This document shows positions 6,288 to 13,271 of a DNA stretch of 13,726 bases, in pieces (position 1 is the first letter of the stretch; every line of letters starts with the position of its first letter). A model generated the notes under the pieces. It saw only the letters and a list, made by a program, of their open reading frames with translations. It made no database searches and was not told the origin of the DNA. The stretch comes from Spirochaetia bacterium (lineage in GTDB: Bacteria > Spirochaetota > Spirochaetia > DTKZ01). The stretch spans positions 1 through 13,726 of the forward strand of contig JAISXE010000101.1 of NCBI GenBank assembly GCA_031270615.1, given 5' to 3'. The position numbers were made by a program, and so were the translations under genes.

Positions 6288-7009
6288 AGGGCCTTGATTC
6301 CGCTTTCAGCGTGCAAACCCCGGAAGGCATCCAATTCGTTTTGTATCCCGCGGGTTTCCTCATCCGCGGCTGCGCCTATGCCATTGATTCGTTTGTCCAA
6401 TGGGTGGCGCTCATCCTCATCATGCTGTGGCTTGCCTACGGGGGAATTGTGGGAGGATACTGGTTCTTCCTGCTCATGTCCTTTGCCCTGAACTGGTTTT
6501 ACCATGTTTTTTTCGAGCTGTGCTTCCGGGGACAGAGCATCGGCAAACGGCTTCTGGGGATCCGTGTCGTGCGCCCGGACGGTTCCCCGGTAACGCCGGG
6601 GGCTTCGTTTTTACGGAATCTTCTGCGCTTTGCCGATGTTTTTTTGTTTTTGAATCTTATCGCCCTCCTGTGCATCGGTTTCAGCGACGGCTTCCGCCGC
6701 ATCGGCGACTGGGCGGGGGATACCCTGGTTGTGTATACCTCGCGGCACGAGGCTTTTTCCCGGACCTCGCTTTCCTGGCTTGCGGGCGTGGCGCCCCTTG
6801 CCCCGCCGAGGCCCCTTTCGGCGGAAGAAAAACAGGCCATTCTGATGTTCGCCCGGCGCTATCCCCTTTTGGGCCCTGCCCGGGCGGACGAAATCGCCCA
6901 CGATTTTGCCGCCGCGCTTCGCGGGGGGGAAGCTTCTTCCGCCCCGGCGGGAAGCGACTCCGCCTATTTTCTGGGGATAGCGAGCAGGTTTTCGGGGGAA
7001 GCCCCGTGA
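6284..7009 (+). CDS. RDD family membrane protein
   Basis: A 241-residue product starts at GTG 6284, overlapping the previous stop by 4 bp. The RDD signature is present: R28, A31 and D35 in RGCAYAIDSF, then FRGQSIGKRLLGIRVV (81-96) and RRIGDWAGDTLVV (138-150), both conserved in the family. Hydrophobic segments are at about 34-52, 57-79 and 112-134. RDD proteins are membrane proteins of mostly unknown role, some linked to ion transport. After the RDD core comes a cytoplasmic tail of about 90 residues with LSAEEKQAILMFARRYPLL and RADEIAHDFAAAL. RDD proteins encoded beside SpoIIM proteins often carry this kind of tail, as far as I recall. Its SpoIIM neighbour overlaps by 4 bp, and the two are likely partners. 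Confidence 0.88.
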   Translation: MKGLDSAFSVQTPEGIQFVLYPAGFLIRGCAYAIDSFVQWVALILIMLWLAYGGIVGGYWFFLLMSFALNWFYHVFFELCFRGQSIGKRLLGIRVVRPDGSPVTPGASFLRNLLRFADVFLFLNLIALLCIGFSDGFRRIGDWAGDTLVVYTSRHEAFSRTSLSWLAGVAPLAPPRPLSAEEKQAILMFARRYPLLGPARADEIAHDFAAALRGGEASSAPAGSDSAYFLGIASRFSGEAP

Positions 7010-7965
7010 CGCAGCAGGCCTTCCTCGCGCGCCGCCAGGAATTCTGGAGCAGGATGGAGCATCTTTGTTCCGGCGGCAAAAAGGCGGTGCGGCAGAACGC
7101 GGCCTGGTTCCCCGCCGCTTTCCGGGAACTGACCCAGGACCTGAACACCGCGCGGGCGCACGCCTTTGATCCCTTCATCATCGAGCGGCTGAACAACCTC
7201 GTATTGGCGGGCAACCAGCTTCTGTACGGGCAAAGAAGCTGGTCGCCGTCCTCCTGCGCGCATTTTTTTCTAAGGACTTTTCCCCGCGCCCTGCGTTCCC
7301 AATGGAAGGGCCTGGCCGCCTGCCACCTTGTTTTTTACGGACTCGCCCTGTTCGTTGCCCTGGCCTGCCTGCGCTTTCCCGATCTGGCCTACAGCGTGCT
7401 TTCCGAGGGGCAGGCCGAAAGCCTCCAAACCATGTACGACCCTGAAAACGTGTATTTCCTGACGCCCCGAGACGTAAGCTCCGATGCGGACATGTTCGGC
7501 TACTACATCTACAACAACGTTTCCATTGCCTTCCGCATCTTCGCCAGCGGCATCTTCCTCGGCTTCGGCAGCCTCCTCGCCTTATGTTTCAACGCCGTTT
7601 TCCTGGGCGCGGCTGCGGCGCACCTGGTGAACCAGGGTTTTTCGCATACGTTTTTTTCGTTTGTCATCGGCCACGGCAGTTTCGAGCTGAGTGCCATTGT
7701 GCTGTCCGCCCAGGCCGGCCTTATCCTGGGCTACCGGCTCTTTGTCACCAAAGGGCTTTCGCGGCAGGCTTCCCTGCGGGAGGCGGGCAGGACGGCCCTG
7801 CCCATCATCGCGGGAAGCTCCTGCCTGCTCTTTGTCGCGGCGGTCGTCGAGGCCTTCTGGTCCTCCCGCCATGAATTGGGTTTTGCGGTCCACTATGCCG
7901 CGGGCGCGGCCGGCTGGGTTTTGCTTTTCGCGTATTTCGTTTTCTGCGGCAGGGGAAAACGGTGA
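7006..7965 (+). CDS. SpoIIM/DUF95 family membrane protein
   Basis: The GTG at 7006 overlaps the RDD stop (GTGA). This start is preferred because the open frame upstream lies wholly inside the RDD gene. The 319-residue protein has a cytoplasmic N-terminal helical region of about 100 residues (FLARRQEFWSRMEHL, RLNNLVLAGNQLLYG). The membrane part follows, with passes at about 103-123, 172-205, 212-248, 264-284 and 292-314. The family core is clear: FASGIFLGFGSLLALCFNA and GHGSFELSAIVLSAQAGLI, the form of the SpoIIM P-H-G-x-x-E signature with H223, G224 and E227. SpoIIM is named for the membrane-remodelling DMP complex in Bacillus sporulation, but family members are widespread in non-sporulating bacteria beside MoxR and RDD genes, as here. 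No sporulation gene is nearby. I infer a structural role in a membrane complex. Confidence 0.88.
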   Translation: MTQQAFLARRQEFWSRMEHLCSGGKKAVRQNAAWFPAAFRELTQDLNTARAHAFDPFIIERLNNLVLAGNQLLYGQRSWSPSSCAHFFLRTFPRALRSQWKGLAACHLVFYGLALFVALACLRFPDLAYSVLSEGQAESLQTMYDPENVYFLTPRDVSSDADMFGYYIYNNVSIAFRIFASGIFLGFGSLLALCFNAVFLGAAAAHLVNQGFSHTFFSFVIGHGSFELSAIVLSAQAGLILGYRLFVTKGLSRQASLREAGRTALPIIAGSSCLLFVAAVVEAFWSSRHELGFAVHYAAGAAGWVLLFAYFVFCGRGKR

Positions 7966-9437
7966 ACTCAGGCGTCTTGGTCCTGCGCCGCAGGTGCGGC
8001 TGGGAGGCCTGCGATTCGGGCGTCCTTCTGTGGCGGCGGAACTTCCCGCCTCTTTTCCTTTTTCCCGGCATCCCCATTCTGGCCCTTGCCTCGCTTCCCT
8101 GGTTTTTCGGCGATCTCCCGCTTTTCGTTCCCTGCCTGGCCCTCTGGTGGCTCAAACCCCTGTGGGACCGCCTCGTCCTCCACGTCGTTTCCGTGCGCTT
8201 TTTTGAACCCGGCTCGTCCCCAGGGCGGCTTTTTTCGGGGCTGCGGCGGACGCTCCTCGCTGGCCTTTTCGGCGATCTTTTGTGGAGGCGCTTTTCCCCC
8301 TGGCGGGCGGCGCGGCTCGCGGTGCGGGTCCTGGAAAGGGCGAAAACCGAAAGAAGGAATTTGCGGCGAAGCTACCGGCAGAGGATCTCCTCCCTGGCAG
8401 GCGGGGGGCTTGGGTTCTGCGTTTTCCTCACGGTTTTCGGCCTTGCCCTGGAGTCCGTGGTTTTTGCGGGCGAAACGGCCTTCTGTTTTTCCTTATGGCA
8501 GATGTTCGGCCCCCCGCTGTATATGGAAATGCCGGAACTGCTTGAGCATTTCGCCCCGTTTCTTCTGGCCCTCTACGGGATGAATCTGGCGCTTCTGGAG
8601 GGCCTGTACCTGTGCATGGGCTTTGGCCTGTATATCAGAAGCCGCGCGGAAGTGGAAGGCTGGGACATCCAACTGCTGCTGCAAAAAGCGGCCTCCTCCG
8701 CGGCGGCGCGGAATTCCGCGTCCAGGATCCTGCCTGTCCTCCTGTTCGTATGCGTTTTTTCCGCCCCGGTTTTCCCCGAAGACGGGCCTCCCGCGCCGGA
8801 AGCCCCACCGGTCCCGATCCCGATGGAGGAACTTGAAGAAGTCTTTGCCTCCCCCGATTTTGGGCAATGGCGCGAAACCTGGCAGATACGCGGCAAAAAG
8901 GACTCTATGCCCAGGGAAACGCCCGGCGAACCCATAACGCTGCCGCCCGACTGGAAGAAAAAAACCAAAGAGCTTCTCGCCCGGGGCCTCAGACTCGTCC
9001 TTGTCGCCTCCCTGGCCGGTTTCGCGGCCTTCTCGCTCTACCGGCTTTCCCGGATGGGAAAAACACGGGCCGCAGGAAAAAACGGAAGATTTTACGGTGC
9101 GGCCCGGCCCTCCCCGGAAAAACCGCGCGAGCTTCTGCGCGGGGCGCGGGAACTGCACGCCCAGGGCAGGACGCGGGAAGCCTGGGCCCTGTGCTTCCGC
9201 GCCGCCCGCGCGGCCTACGGCGTTTCAAAAGGATTGGACTTCCCGCCCGGGGCGACGGCGTACAACTGCCTGGCCCTGGCGCAAAAAGCCGGCTGCGATG
9301 TTTCCGGCGGTTTTGCCCGGCTTGTGCGGGACTGGGTTTATTGCGCCTACGCGGGAAAACCCCCTGCGGGAAGCGCCTTTGAAGAGGCCCTCGGTTTCTG
9401 CCATTCCCTTCTGGGGGAGGAAAAAGCCGGTGCATAA
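7962..9437 (+). CDS. DUF4129-like multi-pass membrane protein
   Basis: The GTG at 7962 overlaps the SpoIIM stop by 4 bp. The 491-residue product has membrane segments at about 30-64, 143-165, 195-223, 256-270 and 336-355. A segment RSRAEVEGWDIQLLLQKAA (227-245) resembles the conserved EGWD-x-E motif of membrane proteins encoded beside MoxR and DUF4350 genes. A proline-rich extracytoplasmic loop follows (about 273-320). The C-terminal 105 residues, after the last pass, match a DUF4129-type domain: REAWALCFRAARAAYG, a TAYNCLALAQ segment where the family has a T-x-x-E-L, and FARLVRDWVYCAYAGKP near the end (family: F..l...fE...YG). DUF4129 is common in MoxR/transglutaminase and MoxR/DUF58 clusters; its function is unknown. 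Confident as a gene, moderate on the family name. Confidence 0.75.
   Translation: MNSGVLVLRRRCGWEACDSGVLLWRRNFPPLFLFPGIPILALASLPWFFGDLPLFVPCLALWWLKPLWDRLVLHVVSVRFFEPGSSPGRLFSGLRRTLLAGLFGDLLWRRFSPWRAARLAVRVLERAKTERRNLRRSYRQRISSLAGGGLGFCVFLTVFGLALESVVFAGETAFCFSLWQMFGPPLYMEMPELLEHFAPFLLALYGMNLALLEGLYLCMGFGLYIRSRAEVEGWDIQLLLQKAASSAAARNSASRILPVLLFVCVFSAPVFPEDGPPAPEAPPVPIPMEELEEVFASPDFGQWRETWQIRGKKDSMPRETPGEPITLPPDWKKKTKELLARGLRLVLVASLAGFAAFSLYRLSRMGKTRAAGKNGRFYGAARPSPEKPRELLRGARELHAQGRTREAWALCFRAARAAYGVSKGLDFPPGATAYNCLALAQKAGCDVSGGFARLVRDWVYCAYAGKPPAGSAFEEALGFCHSLLGEEKAGA
9415..9420 (+). promoter_or_regulatory. ribosome-binding site fixing the GTG start at 9430
   Basis: GGGAGG ends 9 bases before GTG 9430, inside the end of the preceding gene. 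It supports GTG 9430 as the DUF4350 start, with an 8-bp overlap; the longer open frame back to 9001 lies inside the DUF4129 gene. Confidence 0.6.
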
Positions 9438-10542
9438 GAAACCCCTCATCTTCAGCATCGTCTGCGCGCTCCTGGCCCTGGGGGTTTACTCCGCCCTGGA
9501 ATATTTCGAAATCCGCTCCGAAACCGTCTGGGAAGGCCCCTCCCGGAAAGCCCGGATGAACGCCTATCTCGCCCTTGAACGCTGGCTCGAAAAAACAGGC
9601 CACCCCGTGCAGACCGTGACAAAAAAATCCGATGAATCGGTATTTGCCCAGCGGAAAGTCTTCTGCGTCCAGGCCTCCGCCCTCGACTGGACGGAAAACA
9701 CGCCCGCCGCGATATTTTCCTGGATACGGGACGGCGGATTCCTTTTTCTGCATTGGGACACCCGGACGCCGGAAAACGCAAACACGCAAAAGTTTTTGAA
9801 AACACTGGGCCTGAGGACCCAAGCCGCCCCGGAAACAAAGGACCCGCAGCCGCAGGAGGGTTTCCCCGATTTCGACAGGCGCTTTACCCTGAAACCGATC
9901 AAGGAAAACCCGAACCGCCCGCGCATGCTGCTGCGCAAGGACCCAGGCGGGCATATCCGGCTTGCCGCCCTCCCCCTGGGGCAGGGCGGAATCGCCCTGG
10001 GCGGCGAGCCCCTGTTCATGCGGTCGAGCAACCTGAAAAAAGCGGAAAACGCCCGCCTGGCCTGGGAGCTTACCGGCGCGAAGGACAGCGCCGGGGAGGG
10101 CATAGTTTTTATCCGCGCTGGAATCGCGAAAGACACCATGTACGAGGCCTTCTCCGCGCGGGGCAGCCTCGTCTTTGTGATTGCCTCCGCGCTCGTTCTG
10201 ATTATAACAGGCTTCTGGACGGCCATTCCCGCCTTCGGGCGGCCAAAAATTGACCAGGAAAGGCCGGGCCGCCCCCTGGAAGAACGGTTCCTGGCCGAAG
10301 GCAGCTTCCTGAAAAAATTCGGCGCGCTTGACAGCTACCTTGACACATACAGAAAAGAAATCCGGCTCAAATCCCGGCTGGGAAGCGACAAAACCCCGGA
10401 GGCCCTCGCCGGCCTGCTTGCCCCGCTCTGCGGCATGGACGAAAAAACCATCCGCGAAGCCCTCAGCTCCCGGCGCGGAGTGAAATTCCGGGAATTCATA
10501 AAACAAAGAAAAATCCTCAAAACACTGTGGGAGAGCTTATGA
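9430..10542 (+). CDS. DUF4350 family membrane-anchored protein
   Basis: The start GTG 9430 has a good ribosome-binding site and overlaps the previous gene by 8 bp. The 370-residue product has an N-terminal membrane segment (about 5-24), an extracytoplasmic domain (about 30-243) and a second membrane segment (about 244-262) followed by a cytoplasmic tail. The DUF4350 pattern is present: ARMNAYLALERWLEKTGHPV (41-60), matching the S-x-x-G-x-x-A-x-x-x-L-L-E-x-x-G-x-x-V opening; IFSWIRDGGFLFLHW (95-109), matching the W-x-x-x-G-G strand; and GQGGIALGGEPLFMRSSNL with KAENARLAWEL (183-213). The outer domain has the fold type of GATase-like/DUF4350 sensors, with no catalytic residues I can defend. The tail AFGRPK, then RPLEERFLAEGSFL, is typical of these proteins. 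The stop overlaps the MoxR start by 4 bp. Confidence 0.82.
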   Translation: MHKKPLIFSIVCALLALGVYSALEYFEIRSETVWEGPSRKARMNAYLALERWLEKTGHPVQTVTKKSDESVFAQRKVFCVQASALDWTENTPAAIFSWIRDGGFLFLHWDTRTPENANTQKFLKTLGLRTQAAPETKDPQPQEGFPDFDRRFTLKPIKENPNRPRMLLRKDPGGHIRLAALPLGQGGIALGGEPLFMRSSNLKKAENARLAWELTGAKDSAGEGIVFIRAGIAKDTMYEAFSARGSLVFVIASALVLIITGFWTAIPAFGRPKIDQERPGRPLEERFLAEGSFLKKFGALDSYLDTYRKEIRLKSRLGSDKTPEALAGLLAPLCGMDEKTIREALSSRRGVKFREFIKQRKILKTLWESL

Positions 10543-11555
10543 ACGACATGCACGATATGAACGATCCAAACAATCCAAACGATCTGAACGGACAACGCGG
10601 CATCGAAACAGCCGCGCGGCGCATACAGGGCATACAGGAGGAAGTCTCGAAAGCCTTCATCGGGCAAAAAACCCTTGTGGCCCATACCCTTGTCACCCTT
10701 ATCGCCGGAGGGCACCTCCTTCTGGAAGGCGTGCCGGGCCTAGGCAAAACCCTCCTTGTCCGCGCCCTGGCCCGCGCCATCGGAGGCGACTCAAAACGGG
10801 TCCAGTTCACCCCGGACCTCATGCCCTCGGACATTACCGGCAACATCATGCTCGAAGCCGCCAGCGGGAACTTCATAACCCGCAAAGGCCCGGTTTTCAC
10901 CAACATCTTCATCGCCGACGAAATAAACCGCGCGCCGGCAAAAACCCAAGCCGCGCTCTTTGAAGCCATGCAGGAACTCCAAGTAAGCCTTGACGGAACC
11001 AGCCACAGCCTGCCGAGGCCCTTCATGGTGCTTGCCACCCAAAACCCCTTTGAACACGAAGGAACCTACCCCCTGCCCGACGCGCAGAAAGACCGCTTCC
11101 TGATGAAAGCCCTCCTGGCCTATCCCTGCGCGGAAGAAGAAAAAGAAATGGTAGGGCGCGTGCTCTCCGGCGAAACCGGGGCCGAGCTTTCCGTCAGCGC
11201 CGTATCCCCCGTGCTAACGCCGGAAGGCTTTATGGACATACAAAAACTGGCCTGCGGCCTGCGGGTTGACCCCTCGGTAATCGATTACGCGGTACGCCTT
11301 GTGGGCGCCACCCGCGGCATTTCCGCCCTGCAAGCCGGCGCAGGCCCCCGCGGAAGCCTTGCCCTGATCCGCTGCGCCCGCGCCCGCGCCCTCATGGAAG
11401 GCCGCGGCTTCGTGCTGCCCGACGACGTAAAAGCCCTCGCGGTCCCCGTCCTCGCGCACAGGCTTACCCCCTCCGCGGAAAGCGAGCTTGAAGGCCTGCC
11501 GGAAACGCGCATAGTCGAAAACATCCTCGCCCGCACCCAGGCCCCGCAGGCATAA
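10539..11555 (+). CDS. moxR: MoxR family AAA+ ATPase
   Basis: The ATG at 10539 overlaps the DUF4350 stop (ATGA). The 338-residue protein has every MoxR landmark: Walker A GVPGLGKT (64-71), Walker B IFIADE (123-128) followed by INRAPAKTQAALFEAMQE, sensor 1 ATQNPFEHEGTYPLPDAQ with N169, and DRF with the candidate arginine finger R186. A C-terminal lid with an RGSLALIRCARARA stretch follows. MoxR ATPases act as chaperone-like remodellers of VWA proteins and membrane complexes. The adjacent DUF58 gene encodes the usual VWA-like partner. An odd Asn/Asp/Met-rich lead of about 18 residues precedes the conserved core. Glu codons are almost all GAA, in contrast to the GAG-rich smc. Confidence 0.95.
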   Translation: MNDMHDMNDPNNPNDLNGQRGIETAARRIQGIQEEVSKAFIGQKTLVAHTLVTLIAGGHLLLEGVPGLGKTLLVRALARAIGGDSKRVQFTPDLMPSDITGNIMLEAASGNFITRKGPVFTNIFIADEINRAPAKTQAALFEAMQELQVSLDGTSHSLPRPFMVLATQNPFEHEGTYPLPDAQKDRFLMKALLAYPCAEEEKEMVGRVLSGETGAELSVSAVSPVLTPEGFMDIQKLACGLRVDPSVIDYAVRLVGATRGISALQAGAGPRGSLALIRCARARALMEGRGFVLPDDVKALAVPVLAHRLTPSAESELEGLPETRIVENILARTQAPQA

Positions 11556-11563
11556 GGCGCGGC

Positions 11564-12883
11564 ATGAAACCCGGCCCCACCCTCTGCGCCGCCGCCCTGC
11601 TCTGGCTCGTTCTTGGCGCGGCCGCATACTTTTTCCCCGCCGCAGGCGTCCTCTGGACCATATTCGCCGCCGCCCTCCTCCCCTTCATCGTTCTGGACGC
11701 CCTGTACCTTGTCCTCCTCACCGACCGGCTCCAGGCGCGGCGCAGCGTCTCCGCGGCCCAGGCCCTCGGCGAAACCGGCAAAGTCACCCTGGAAATCAGC
11801 CCCAGCGGCAAAGGCTTCCAGCCCGCCTCGATAAGGATATTCGACCTGTACCCCGACTCCATGGGCTGCTCCGCCTTCAGCGCGGCCGCCGACAAAAAAC
11901 TCGTAGCCGCCGGCGTCTTTGCCTTTGAATACACCGTCCTTCCCCTGCGGCGCGGACCCTGGGAGTTCCGGGGCCTCCACCTGCTCTTAGGATCGCCCCT
12001 GCGCTTCTGGCGGCTGAAAGTCCTCCACCCCTGCCGCACAAGCGGCCGCACCTATCCCGACTTCAAAAAACTCAGCTCCCAAGCCGGACTGGACATCCGC
12101 GGCCTGACGGAACAAAGCGGCATCAAAAACATCCGCAAACGGGGGCAAGGCCTTGAGTTTGAAAGCCTGCGGGAGTACCAAAGCGGCGACCCCGCCCGAT
12201 CCATAGACTGGCGCGCCACAAGCCGCCGGCAGAAACCCATCGTCCGCGAATACCGCGAAGAACGGGACCAGCAACTGCTCTTCCTCCTTGATTCCGGCTA
12301 CCGGCTCAACCGCAGGGACGGGGAATACACCCAGTTTGACAGCGCCCTCAATGCCGTCCTCCTCCTGTCCTGGGTCGCCCTGAAACACGGCGATTCCGTA
12401 GCCGTAGGCACCTTCGGAACCGAGGAACGCTGGCTCCCCATGCGCAAAGGCCTCGGCGCCCTTACCGGCATCCTGAACGGCCTCTACGACCTGCAAAGTT
12501 CCCCCCTCCCCTCCTCTCCCTTCTCCGCCCTCGAAAACGCCCTCGCCCGCCTGCGCCGCCGCAGCCTCATCGTCCTGGCAAGCAATTTCCGCGAAGAAGA
12601 CGGCGAATCCCTCTCCTGGATCCTCCCCCACATCAAAAAACGCCACCTCCTCCTCCTCGTCAGCTTCCGCGAAACCGACGCCCTCCGCATCGCCCACCGC
12701 GAACCCAGCGGCCCCGAACAAACCCTCGAAACCGCCGCCGCCTTCTCCTATCTCGCCTCCCGCCGCCGCCTCTACACCGGCTGGGAACATCTGGGCCTCC
12801 TCACCCTGGAAACCTCCCCCGAGGAAATCTCCCCCGCGCTCATAAACCGCTACCTCAGCCTCAAACGTTCCGGCAGACTGTGA
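11564..12883 (+). CDS. DUF58 (VWA-like) membrane-anchored protein
   Basis: A 439-residue protein starts at ATG 11564, 8 bp after moxR. Two N-terminal membrane segments (about 7-24 and 29-52) are followed by a beta-rich domain and then the DUF58 signature EFESLREYQSGDPARSIDW (198-216) with R217 and VREYREERDQ. A VWA-like fold begins at LLFLLDSGYRL (238-248). D243 is the first metal-site acid, but the full MIDAS D-x-S-x-S is not present, which is usual for DUF58. Two further strands fit the fold: GDSVAVGTFG and RRRSLIVLASNFREED. DUF58 proteins are almost always encoded next to MoxR and are taken to be its substrate or adaptor. The last 400 bases are extremely C-rich on the coding strand. It closes the seven-gene block. 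Confidence 0.92.
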   Translation: MKPGPTLCAAALLWLVLGAAAYFFPAAGVLWTIFAAALLPFIVLDALYLVLLTDRLQARRSVSAAQALGETGKVTLEISPSGKGFQPASIRIFDLYPDSMGCSAFSAAADKKLVAAGVFAFEYTVLPLRRGPWEFRGLHLLLGSPLRFWRLKVLHPCRTSGRTYPDFKKLSSQAGLDIRGLTEQSGIKNIRKRGQGLEFESLREYQSGDPARSIDWRATSRRQKPIVREYREERDQQLLFLLDSGYRLNRRDGEYTQFDSALNAVLLLSWVALKHGDSVAVGTFGTEERWLPMRKGLGALTGILNGLYDLQSSPLPSSPFSALENALARLRRRSLIVLASNFREEDGESLSWILPHIKKRHLLLLVSFRETDALRIAHREPSGPEQTLETAAAFSYLASRRRLYTGWEHLGLLTLETSPEEISPALINRYLSLKRSGRL

Positions 12884-12931
12884 AGCGGAATTTGGGCGCA
12901 TCGCCGCTGCGCGGCGACCGGGCTTTCCGCT
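12884..12931. repeat. nested hairpins directly after the DUF58 stop
   Basis: Outer arms AGCGGAA (12884-12890) and TTCCGCT (12925-12931) enclose an inner perfect hairpin, TCGCCGC (12901-12907), loop TGC, GCGGCGA (12911-12917). It starts at the first base after the stop codon, where a terminator would be expected, but there is no T-run, so a factor-independent terminator is not established. It may instead be a repeat element or a 3'-end stabiliser. Confidence 0.5.
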
Positions 12932-12964
12932 GCAATTCCTCGGATTTGCCAGCTTGCATGGGCG

Positions 12965-13010
12965 GCAGGCCGTTTTGCTTTACCAACACGGGACTGTGCC
13001 CACGGCCTGC
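12965..13010. repeat. 9-bp inverted repeat, 28-bp spacing
   Basis: GCAGGCCGT (12965-12973) and ACGGCCTGC (13002-13010) are perfect inverted copies within the gene-free region. They are probably part of a palindromic repeat unit. Confidence 0.5.
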
Positions 13011-13033
13011 TTGTACGGCCCTTTAGAAAACCG

Positions 13034-13154
13034 CAACCAGCCGGGACGCATGGCGAGCAGCGATTTTGCTTTGCAAAATCGCGACCAGCCGGGACGCATG
13101 GGCGAGCAGCAACCCGGAGGGTTGCGACCAGCCCATGCAAATCCTGCGGGATTT
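13034..13154 (+). repeat. array of linker units alternating with hairpins
   Basis: Two near-identical linkers (13034-13060 and 13082-13109; the first lacks one G and has A for G near its left end) alternate with unrelated perfect hairpins. These are CGATTTTGC (13061-13069) with GCAAAATCG (13073-13081), then CAACCC (13110-13115) with GGGTTG (13119-13124). A partial linker CGACCAGCCC (13125-13134) leads to a third hairpin, AAATCC (13139-13144) with GGATTT (13149-13154). The linker and the first hairpin recur, inverted, at 843-893. The alternation of a conserved linker with interchangeable palindromes is the notable feature. Confidence 0.75.
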
Positions 13155-13271
13155 CCGCTGCAATCCCTTGCGCATTTGCGCCAACCGGGCCATGGCGCAT
13201 AACCAGCGAATCCAGCAAGCGCTTCAAAAACCTCAGGAGCCAGCCCCAGAATCGGCCATATATTCCCCGCT

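Larger units (their letters stand above)
12924..13164 (+). repeat. 13-bp direct repeat pair
   Basis: TTTCCGCTGCAAT occurs at 12924-12936 and again at 13152-13164, followed by TCC and CCC respectively. The two copies bracket most of the repeat mosaic, as if related repeat units ended the same way. Confidence 0.6.
12884..13271. other. gene-free repeat mosaic between convergent genes
   Basis: There is no believable gene here on either strand; the open frames have no ribosome-binding sites or recognisable sequence. The region is made of inverted repeats one after another: the nested hairpins at its start, a 9-bp inverted pair at 12965-13010, a linker-hairpin array at 13034-13154, and a short GCGC-ATTT-GCGC hairpin near 13170. 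It separates the MoxR block from the minus-strand flavin reductase gene, so both transcripts must end here. Confidence 0.65.

Noticed and set aside
7006..7965. Evidence that the organism forms endospores, because of a SpoIIM-family gene
   Set aside because: The family is widespread in non-sporulating bacteria beside RDD and MoxR genes, and no other sporulation gene is present.
8989..10506. A 505-codon minus-strand open frame opposite the DUF4129 and DUF4350 genes
   Set aside because: The composition is Gly/Arg/Phe/Pro-rich with no recognisable motif. The + strand frames show family motifs, overlaps and ribosome-binding sites.
10539..11555. Magnesium chelatase subunit or McrB-type restriction ATPase instead of MoxR
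   Set aside because: The IADEINRAPAKTQAALFEAM and ATQNPFEHEGTYPLPDAQ blocks with a DUF58 neighbour are specific to MoxR. No chelatase or McrC partner is present.
13034..13154. CRISPR array
   Set aside because: There are only two linker copies and a fragment, the intervening sequences are perfect palindromes of unequal length instead of unrelated spacers, and there are no cas genes.
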